A stretch of 64,000 nucleotides of DNA, taken from positions 25,259 through 89,258 of the forward strand of contig JAEWYS010000011.1 in NCBI GenBank assembly GCA_023458555.1. Direction: 5' to 3'. Position numbers and translations under genes: made by a program. Source of the stretch: Bacteroidota bacterium. Lineage in GTDB: Bacteria > Bacteroidota > Bacteroidia > Cytophagales > Cytophagaceae. The notes beneath the pieces were generated by a model. That model did not search any database. It saw nothing but the letters and a program-made list of their open reading frames with translations, and was not told the origin of the DNA. This document shows, in pieces, positions 1 to 6,603 of the stretch (position 1 is the first letter of the stretch; every line of letters begins with the position of its first letter).

Positions 1-27
1 AACAGAAAACTATCCGTTTTTTCTGAT

Positions 28-70
28 AAAATGCCGGAAAAACAATTCCTGATAGGAACACCGGCATTCT
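28..70 (-). terminator. Stem-loop, probable terminator after DUF4625 gene
   Basis: An 8-bp inverted repeat (AATGCCGG at 30-37 and CCGGCATT at 61-68) encloses a smaller TTCC/GGAA stem. On the minus strand it lies about 80 nt after the stop of the lipoprotein gene and is followed by a T-rich run, so it is a plausible intrinsic terminator for the leftmost minus-strand unit. Confidence 0.5.
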
Positions 71-151
71 TTATCCTCATTGTAACGAATATAAGCGCTT
101 AACTATGCAGATAGCAGGGAAACGATGTTACACTCATTTCCCTGCCCTTAA

Positions 152-949
152 TCATTCGCTTACCTCAAAATAGAAATACCTGGTCGTATGATTACCAAAG
201 GCATCGTACACCTGAACGGTAAAGGTATATTTCCCGGAAGCGGGCGGCAAAGGAAAATCATAGGCCAGAGCATAGTCCGCAGTCTGGCTGCTTTCGCTGA
301 AAAAATATTGCTCCGCAGTATATTCTGTACCGACAGGGTCAGTATAGGACACTTCCACACGTCCACCCTGCAAATCATTATTGTCTGTTATACCAAGCAC
401 TATTTCTACATGTGAACCGGCCAGGGTACTTTTTCGGATCTCTACCACCGGAGGCGATGTATCAGCCTGATGGCTGATCTGCAGACTATACACAGCCATA
501 TCAGCCTCATTGCCTTTCTGATCAAGCGCCTGCAACATAAAATGATAATCTCCGGCCTGGATATCGTCCGGTACGGCCAGCTCTCTGACAAGCGTATAGT
601 CTGTTCCTGCCAATTGCTCAATCTCAATCAGCTGCCAGCGTTTGGCTCCGCTCGCAGCACGATGACTGTGACAGTCAAAGTTGCTGTGGATATCTATTTT
701 GTACTGAGCAAGTCCGGCGCGGGCTTTGAAATTAATTTCCATACGCAGCACCTGCGAAGTATGCAAAGGAATGACATGAGACTCTTCTGCTCCGCACACC
801 ATGCCTGATCCGGCTTCCGGTGACAGCGTCAGAACCGAAATCTGAGGCTTATCAGGAAGTCCGGCGTCCGGAAGCGGTTCATTTTCCCGACATGCGGAGA
901 AAAGCAGCAGCAAAGCCGCCTGAAAAAAAGCACGTTTTAGCATAATCAT
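152..949 (-). CDS. DUF4625-type lipoprotein
   Basis: Secreted lipoprotein of about 265 residues. The N-terminus is a lipoprotein signal: basic residues, a Leu-rich core and the lipobox LFSAC, predicting attachment by the cysteine to the outer membrane. The body resembles DUF4625 proteins of Bacteroidota, seen in the stretch AGLAQYKIDIHSNFDCHSH and in two beta-sandwich-like halves. The open frame begins with TTG at 961, but two ATG codons follow in frame at 949 and 943 and fit a signal peptide better, so 949 is chosen. The upstream T9SS gene ends only about 15 nt away, so the two are probably co-transcribed. The family has no established activity. A surface binding or adhesive role is inference from location and fold. 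Confidence 0.75.
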   Translation of the reverse strand: MIMLKRAFFQAALLLLFSACRENEPLPDAGLPDKPQISVLTLSPEAGSGMVCGAEESHVIPLHTSQVLRMEINFKARAGLAQYKIDIHSNFDCHSHRAASGAKRWQLIEIEQLAGTDYTLVRELAVPDDIQAGDYHFMLQALDQKGNEADMAVYSLQISHQADTSPPVVEIRKSTLAGSHVEIVLGITDNNDLQGGRVEVSYTDPVGTEYTAEQYFFSESSQTADYALAYDFPLPPASGKYTFTVQVYDAFGNHTTRYFYFEVSE

Positions 950-964
950 TTTTGTATGCAAAAC

Positions 965-1912
965 TTATTGTACACTAAATCTCCCGGCTACAGTTCCCTT
1001 GTCCGTGCGTATGATATAGACATAGGTCCCCCGGGAAAAAGCGCTGAGATCAACCGCAATTTCATTGTCACCCGCAGAAAGCGTACCAGCGCTGATCTGC
1101 TGAAAAAGACACCCCTGTATATCCGTGATCCCGATAGTAACCGCAGCAGACTCCTTCATATGCAAAGGCAGCACGATATATCCGGATGCAGGATTCGGAT
1201 AAGGCGCACCAAGACTCAGAGAGCCGGATGTTACAGCTGCTTTATCAAGACTGGTGATGCCGGTAAATTCCACAACAGGATACAGCGCAAAATGGACCAT
1301 ATCTTTGTCTGCCGGCGTAAAGTTTTGGGTAGCATAATCCCTCCATGCCACAGAAGAGTGACTGTGAAACTGTAGCACATTACGTCCTTTATCCGAAATC
1401 GCGTTGGATGTTCTGGAGCCGTCCGGACTGCACAGCAAGCCGATAGTATCGCCATCATAGCCTCCGTGCGCATAATCAAACAGATCCAGCGCCACAAAAA
1501 ACGAATCGCTCACATTTACAGGCGAATCAAACCAGGTAGTCATAGCCTTGCCGCTCAGATCCAGATCCCGGTATGCCACCTCTTTTGCTGCCAGTTTGCC
1601 GGCAGGGAAACGGTTGGTGCCCACTTCAAAAATATTGAAAGATACCATATTGCCCGGATTGGCATATACTCCGGTAAGGTGACTGATCACGCCAAGGACA
1701 CGCGCTGAGCCGGAAACAGTATATTTTTCGGCAAACTGCTGCCGGTAGTTGCTGTTATGCCCCAGGTAATACCCCCAGCTGCCGGGGCTGGTATAGGCAT
1801 ATGCTACCAGCGGTACATCTGCTGAGTGGTTGCGCAATATATCCTGTGCGGACACGCGGGAAATACATACGAAAAATATGGCTAAAATCAAATCAGTAAA
1901 TCGTATCATCAT
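965..1912 (-). CDS. T9SS-exported protein of unknown function
   Basis: A 315-residue protein with a cleavable signal peptide (hydrophobic run ending SRVSAQD) and a C-terminal type IX secretion sorting domain of about 75 residues that starts with the YPNPASGYI motif and ends in the RFSVQ strand. It should therefore be exported by the Por system and anchored or released at the cell surface. The middle (residues about 30-230) is beta-rich and holds phrases such as FDSPVNVSDSFFVALDLFDY that are common in Bacteroidota T9SS proteins, but I recognise no catalytic motif. ATG-ATG gives the start. It lies between the YCF48-like gene (68 nt upstream, separated by a strong hairpin) and the DUF4625 lipoprotein, which follows almost at once. 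Confidence 0.75.
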   Translation of the reverse strand: MMIRFTDLILAIFFVCISRVSAQDILRNHSADVPLVAYAYTSPGSWGYYLGHNSNYRQQFAEKYTVSGSARVLGVISHLTGVYANPGNMVSFNIFEVGTNRFPAGKLAAKEVAYRDLDLSGKAMTTWFDSPVNVSDSFFVALDLFDYAHGGYDGDTIGLLCSPDGSRTSNAISDKGRNVLQFHSHSSVAWRDYATQNFTPADKDMVHFALYPVVEFTGITSLDKAAVTSGSLSLGAPYPNPASGYIVLPLHMKESAAVTIGITDIQGCLFQQISAGTLSAGDNEIAVDLSAFSRGTYVYIIRTDKGTVAGRFSVQ

Positions 1913-1946
1913 TATATCTGTGTGTTGTGTTGTTTGGTTGGATAAA

Positions 1947-1982
1947 AGACATTAAATCCGGACAAGTCCGGATTTAATGTCT
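1947..1982 (-). terminator. Perfect 17-bp hairpin on the YCF48 stop codon
   Basis: Arms at 1947-1963 and 1966-1982 are perfect inverted repeats (AGACATTAAATCCGGAC and its complement) with only two bases between them. The right arm includes the first bases of the TAG stop codon of the upstream gene. On the minus strand the stem is followed by CTTTTATCC, a short T-run. It is probably an intrinsic terminator or a processing/attenuation element that lowers expression of the two downstream genes. Confidence 0.65.
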
Positions 1983-4137
1983 ATCGGCTAATCACCAGTT
2001 TGTGGTACCCCTCATTATCTTGGCTCCTAACAATGCATACATACATACCATTGGGCACCGCTGAAGGGATGTGCCAGTGAAAGGTATTGACTCCGGTATG
2101 AGCAAATATGTTAAAAGAAGCAATTTTTTCTCCGCTCAGCCGGACAATGTCAATGACAGTTTCTGTTCCGGCATGGGCTGTAAACTCTATCTGTACATGC
2201 TCTCCTGCCGGATTAGGATAAGCACTGATCACCGGCATGCCGGTAGCCGCATAAGCGTTATCCAGAGCCAATACCTTGTTGTCCGAATAATGCAGAATAG
2301 CGCCTCCGGCACCGGATATCCAGCCGGTATTGATATCCTGAAAACTCAGAGAATAGGCAAAAGGCACTATTGCATAATCCCAGGTTTCGCCACCGTCTTG
2401 CGTAGTAAGCAAATATCCGTAGCGGCCCATGATATATCCCTGTTTTTCGTTCAGAAACTGTACTTCGTACAGGTCAATAGAACCATCGTTGAGATCGGGA
2501 TACAAAAACGAGACAGGACTGGTCTGCGGAGCCCAGGTAATACCGCCATCAGTCGTATACAATATGGTAGCGCTGTCTCCTGCTGCCCAGCCTTTTTCCG
2601 CATTGATAAAAAAGACAGAATTGAGATTCCTCCCAGTACCGCTGGTCTGCACGCTCCAGGACATCCCGTCGCTGCTATGGAGTATAGTACCATTCGTTCC
2701 GACCGCCCAGCCCTGAGCAGGAGAAACAAAACATAATCCTTTCAGCGATTCTGCGATTCCTGTATACTGATACGTCCAGGTAGTACCACCATCGGTCGTA
2801 TGCAGAATGTGGTCCAGCGTATCTCCCGCTGCCCATCCCTGGCTGGTATTCACAAAATGGATAGCATTCATATGCTTGCCCGTGCCAGTATGCTGAGTCA
2901 CCCAGTCTTTTCCACCATTCTCCGTCCGGAGAATAATACCGTTTCTTCCGGCGATCCATACATGACCGGCATCCGCCACGGCGATATCCAGCAGACGCTG
3001 ATCCGTATTACTCTGCTGCTCAACCCAGGTCGCTCCGCCATTTTCCGTATACAGTATAGTACCATCATCGCCCGCAGTCCAGCCAGTGGCTTTATCCGCA
3101 AACCGGATGCTGCGCAATGCTGCCTGAGTGCCTTTTACCTGGCTTTGCCACCCGATACCGTTATCCGTATGGACAATCACTCCAATACCCGCTGCAAATC
3201 CATACTGAGCATTCAGCATGTTTATATCCAGGATGGTATTCCAGCCTGGCTCCTGATAGCTCTTTGTCCAGGTCGCACCACCATCACTGGTAAAATGAAT
3301 TCCTCCGTAGTTGTCAGAAACATATCCATGCATGGCATCTGAAAAATCAATACTCGTCAGATAAGTCCAGCGATCCGGCCTTGGCTGCCCCGCAGTCTGC
3401 TGCCAGGTCTCACCTCCGTCGGTGGTCACAAACAGTGTATCATCCCGCTGTGCATAGCCCGTAAGCGCATCCGTAAAGTCAATATCCGCAAACTCTCTGA
3501 AGTTGAGCGACGGATCTGGTGTGGTTTTCAGTATCCAGGTAGCACCGCCATCAGTGGTTTTGAACAATTCATTGTTATGCCCTGCCACGAAGCCGGTGCT
3601 GGCATCCAGAAAATGCAATGTGCTGAACCCGCCTTCCGAAAAAGACGCGTGAGCCTGTTCTGTCCAGCTCGCTCCTCCGTCGTCTGTTCTGACAATGACC
3701 GGAAACCCATCAGCAAGTCCGGCGATCCAGCCGGTTTGCTCATCTGTAAAAACCACAGCGGAAAACTGAGGAGCAATAAGGCCTGTAGACAGGTTTTGCC
3801 AGCTTGCTCCGCCATCCGTCGTCTTCAACACAGTACCTTGCAGACTGACAATCCAGCCGGTTTGCTCACTTACAAAGGAACTGCCGAGAAAACGCTCCCG
3901 GGTACCATTATTCCTTATTTCCCAGTGCTGCCCACCATCAGTGCTTTTCAGCCATTCCCCGTTGTCCCCAAATACATATACAGTATTGGCATCAAAAACT
4001 TCACTGGTCCAGAACGTGGTAGATCCGGGAAGGGGATTCTGCCAGGTCCACTCCGCCTGCCCATATACCAGCGATGTCATAACCAGCAAATACCAGGTGA
4101 TTATGAAAGTCTTCTGATCAGGTAATCGTCTTTTCAT
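1981..4137 (-). CDS. T9SS-exported YCF48/BNR-repeat protein
   Basis: Secreted beta-propeller-type protein of about 718 residues. Thirteen copies of a roughly 45-residue repeat with the core TTDGGATW, preceded by GWAAG-like strands, are visible. This is the YCF48/BNR (sialidase-like Asp-box) repeat that builds propellers. A C-terminal T9SS sorting domain begins at YPNPAGEHVQ. The longest open frame starts at 4164, inside a palindromic operator. The in-frame ATG at 4137 (MKRRLPDQ) directly precedes a signal peptide ending VYGQAEW and is the better start. The gene is divergent from the lanthipeptide-cluster methyltransferase, and the 90-bp gap carries two operator copies, so it is probably co-regulated with the cluster. 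Its ligand is unknown. Acting as a surface partner or protection factor for the peptide is inference. Confidence 0.85.
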   Translation of the reverse strand: MKRRLPDQKTFIITWYLLVMTSLVYGQAEWTWQNPLPGSTTFWTSEVFDANTVYVFGDNGEWLKSTDGGQHWEIRNNGTRERFLGSSFVSEQTGWIVSLQGTVLKTTDGGASWQNLSTGLIAPQFSAVVFTDEQTGWIAGLADGFPVIVRTDDGGASWTEQAHASFSEGGFSTLHFLDASTGFVAGHNNELFKTTDGGATWILKTTPDPSLNFREFADIDFTDALTGYAQRDDTLFVTTDGGETWQQTAGQPRPDRWTYLTSIDFSDAMHGYVSDNYGGIHFTSDGGATWTKSYQEPGWNTILDINMLNAQYGFAAGIGVIVHTDNGIGWQSQVKGTQAALRSIRFADKATGWTAGDDGTILYTENGGATWVEQQSNTDQRLLDIAVADAGHVWIAGRNGIILRTENGGKDWVTQHTGTGKHMNAIHFVNTSQGWAAGDTLDHILHTTDGGTTWTYQYTGIAESLKGLCFVSPAQGWAVGTNGTILHSSDGMSWSVQTSGTGRNLNSVFFINAEKGWAAGDSATILYTTDGGITWAPQTSPVSFLYPDLNDGSIDLYEVQFLNEKQGYIMGRYGYLLTTQDGGETWDYAIVPFAYSLSFQDINTGWISGAGGAILHYSDNKVLALDNAYAATGMPVISAYPNPAGEHVQIEFTAHAGTETVIDIVRLSGEKIASFNIFAHTGVNTFHWHIPSAVPNGMYVCIVRSQDNEGYHKLVISR

Positions 4138-4156
4138 ATTATCTATACTATTTAAT

Positions 4157-4171
4157 TGAAACATTGTTGCA
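4157..4171. promoter_or_regulatory. 7-1-7 operator copy 1 (lan regulon)
   Basis: TGAAACATTGTTGCA has 7-bp arms around one central base, with one mismatch from the perfect palindrome. Together with copy 2 it forms a 20-bp perfect inverted repeat (4157-4176 with 4189-4208). Read outward on the minus strand it directly follows TATAT, the probable -7 element for the YCF48-repeat gene. The same motif recurs at 15096 and 15126. Confidence 0.65.
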
Positions 4172-4193
4172 ATATACGCTCAATTTTATATAT

Positions 4194-4208
4194 TGCAACA
4201 ATGTTTCA
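4194..4208. promoter_or_regulatory. 7-1-7 operator copy 2 (lan regulon)
   Basis: TGCAACAATGTTTCA is the mirror image of copy 1, with centres 37 bp apart. Read on the plus strand it directly follows TATAT (4189-4193), the likely -7 region of the methyltransferase gene at 4227, so a bound protein would block RNA polymerase at both divergent promoters. Confidence 0.65.
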
Positions 4209-4226
4209 TAAACAAACTATAAAAAA

Positions 4227-5627
4227 TTGACAACCGCTCAAAAAGCTCCCGATCTGTCAAGGCTGAAATGTCTGCGTTGCAATAATTCATTGAGGAGAGC
4301 AGGTTTCACTATGCATACAATCATATGTGGCCACTGCGGCACCTCCTACCCTCTGATCGGCCGGCTGCCCGTATTGTTCAGCCAGCCGGAAGAAGCGCTG
4401 GCCGCTACCTATGTTTCCTACATCCGGTTCGAAACCGAACAGCAGCGCCTTATCTCCGATCTGGACCGGCAGATGAAGGCCAGCCGGCAGCGCTCACATC
4501 TGGCAGGCCGGATAAAAGAAGCACTTGCCCGGAATCTTTCCATTATTGATACGGTACGCCTGGCACTGGAACCTCTGGTATCGGTGCGATCTGTAGCTTC
4601 TGTCAGCAGCCGGAATGTACTGGCCTATTCGACCAGCCTGAACTACCTGCGCAGAGACTGGTGCCGGCCACCTGAATGTGAACACGAAATCCGTATTATC
4701 AAAGAAACACTTGCAACTGTGCTCAATAACTCGGTGCAAAACAGAGAGCTGGCTGTATACATGGGTGCAGGCATGGGAAGAATAGCATGGGAGTTTTCAT
4801 CGGTATTCAGACAGTCCGTTGCCATTGACAATTCCATTGCTATGGGATTCAATTTTTACCGGCTGCAGCAAGAGCCAATTCCTTTTTATGAAATCAATAC
4901 CAAAAGAGTTTTTCAGACAGATGATATGATCAGACCTCTGGAGGCACGCATGCCGCATGCCGGTCCGGATGATTCTGAAATACTGTACATTGCGGCCAGC
5001 GCACTGGATACGCCCCTTCAGGATGCTTCTGCTTCTTCTGTGGTTTCGGTCTACTTCACCGATGTTTTTCCGCTTCGTCTGTATCTGAAAGAGGTCAAAA
5101 GAATTCTGAAGCCCGGTGGTCTGTTTGTCCATTTCGGACCGCTTGAATATCATTTTGAAGAAACAGCAGACATGCTGTCTGCGGAGGACATACGGATTAT
5201 ATTTGAAACAGAAGGCTTCGATACCCTAAAAGATGAAGAGGTACATACAACCAATCTGGAATCGGCTGTATCGATGCTGTCCGTGCAATACCGCAACTGG
5301 TTTTTCGCGGCCAGACTCCGGACCAATTCTCCAACCGGTCACCTGCTTACACTTCACCCGGATGTAACGTATGTAAAAAAAGCTCCGGTATATCCACGGG
5401 AAGAAGAAGAAGAACTGTATATCATTGATCCAAACGGACAAAAACACCTGATTTCTGCTCCCGTACTTGTTATGTTGCGGCTAATCGATGGGAAAAGTAC
5501 CAGAGAAGAGCTTATCCGGAAATTTCGTCAGGAATACCACATGAATGAGCTACAGGAGAAAAAGATACATAGCCTGCTGGATACATTTGTTGCTGCCGGA
5601 ATCATTACAACCTCCCCGCCTCACTGA
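4227..5627 (+). CDS. N2227-like SAM methyltransferase with Zn ribbon and PqqD-like tail
   Basis: A 466-residue enzyme with three parts. Residues 12-50 form a Trm112-like zinc ribbon (Cys15, Cys18, Cys34, Cys37). Residues about 120-365 are a class I SAM methyltransferase with motif I VYMGAGMGRIAWE (178-190) and the segment LKPGGLFVHFGPLEYHF (294-310). That segment closely matches the N2227/carnosine N-methyltransferase family, whose known member methylates the imidazole nitrogen of histidine. Residues about 396-462 look like a PqqD-type winged helix (LIDGKSTREELIRKF), the kind of module that binds RiPP leader peptides. The only usable start is TTG at 4227: an in-frame stop lies at 4209, and the first ATG would delete half the zinc ribbon. 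Its 3' end overlaps the convergent elimination-protein gene by 23 bp. Methylation of the lanthipeptide, perhaps on histidine, is inference. Confidence 0.82.
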   Translation: MTTAQKAPDLSRLKCLRCNNSLRRAGFTMHTIICGHCGTSYPLIGRLPVLFSQPEEALAATYVSYIRFETEQQRLISDLDRQMKASRQRSHLAGRIKEALARNLSIIDTVRLALEPLVSVRSVASVSSRNVLAYSTSLNYLRRDWCRPPECEHEIRIIKETLATVLNNSVQNRELAVYMGAGMGRIAWEFSSVFRQSVAIDNSIAMGFNFYRLQQEPIPFYEINTKRVFQTDDMIRPLEARMPHAGPDDSEILYIAASALDTPLQDASASSVVSVYFTDVFPLRLYLKEVKRILKPGGLFVHFGPLEYHFEETADMLSAEDIRIIFETEGFDTLKDEEVHTTNLESAVSMLSVQYRNWFFAARLRTNSPTGHLLTLHPDVTYVKKAPVYPREEEEELYIIDPNGQKHLISAPVLVMLRLIDGKSTREELIRKFRQEYHMNELQEKKIHSLLDTFVAAGIITTSPPH

Positions 5628-6603
5628 GACGGGCATTTTCTTCCATGCTCCGCCAGATCACATAGGCTATGTAGGATTCTTCACGGTTTAGTATCCCAAG
5701 ACGATTGTTCATCATATGAATATAGCTTTCCAGAATAGCTCTGATCGTCTCCTCATCGCTATACTGGTCATCAGCGGACACGTGAAGCTGTCCCCCGGCG
5801 CACAGTCCATGAAGTTGTGTAGTGACTTTTTTCATTCCGCCAATCCATCGGTTCATCCAGTCTTCTTCAAATGCTTGTCCTGAACATAAGGTATTCCAAA
5901 GCTTGCCTATATATGAGACATACAAGTCTCTATGCTGCTCAAACCGGGATGCATACAGGAGCAGCACATTCTCTTTGTGCTCATACCTGCTGTCATGCTC
6001 AGCTGTTATAAGCCAGGCCTGCGCATTTGGCAGCCAGGCCAGACAAATCGTATCGCTCAGTTTTATAACCTTTTCCATAGTATAGCCGCAGGCATACATC
6101 AGCGCAAGCTGAAGCTGTATGGCTATCCCGGTCAGCTGCTGATAATCGGGCGGATATAAGCGCAGAATATCCAGCGCTACCCGGGACGACAGTTCGAATT
6201 GCTGCTCCGCAACCTCCACACCGGCAGGGCCGCCATAACGCCCGGTTTCCGGTTCATAAAGCGTAAACTGAACAGAGTTGTTCGGCGCCCATTGCGAAGC
6301 ATCACTATATTGATTCAACCTGAAATTCCGGCCTCTCACAGAAGGTTTATCCTTATAATACGCTTCAAAAAAAGCAGACAGATCCGGTTTCAGCACAGTC
6401 TCCATAATGGTTTCATTACCCTTAAATCTCAGTCTGATGTGAGTGCCCTTTTCCCAGTAACGTATAAAAAAAAACTGCCGGGCAAGCCCCCCGCCCATTA
6501 CTTCACGGACAAAAGGAGCTACGGCATCCCGCAAAAAGCCATGCAGATCTTCTGCATAATACAGACAGGCTGTAAGCCATACCGTGCGATTATTCGGAAT
6601 CAT
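5605..6603 (-). CDS. LanB elimination subunit (SpaB_C / thiopeptide-type bacteriocin domain)
   Basis: A 332-residue protein matching the stand-alone C-terminal half of class I lanthipeptide dehydratases. In the family this domain removes glutamate from glutamylated Ser/Thr to leave dehydroalanine or dehydrobutyrine. Typical features are the start TVWLTACLYY, the RYWEKGTHIRLRFKG strand and the C-terminal helix with MMNNRLGILNREESYIAY. The frame opens at a TTG at 6618, but the ATG at 6603 (MIPNNRTVWL) is preferred and gives a 14-bp overlap with the upstream glutamylation gene, implying translational coupling. Full-length LanB enzymes carry both halves in one chain. The split form is known from Bacteroidota lanthipeptide pathways such as pinensin. 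It is the last gene of the minus-strand operon. Confidence 0.88.
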   Translation of the reverse strand: MIPNNRTVWLTACLYYAEDLHGFLRDAVAPFVREVMGGGLARQFFFIRYWEKGTHIRLRFKGNETIMETVLKPDLSAFFEAYYKDKPSVRGRNFRLNQYSDASQWAPNNSVQFTLYEPETGRYGGPAGVEVAEQQFELSSRVALDILRLYPPDYQQLTGIAIQLQLALMYACGYTMEKVIKLSDTICLAWLPNAQAWLITAEHDSRYEHKENVLLLYASRFEQHRDLYVSYIGKLWNTLCSGQAFEEDWMNRWIGGMKKVTTQLHGLCAGGQLHVSADDQYSDEETIRAILESYIHMMNNRLGILNREESYIAYVIWRSMEENARLSEAGRL

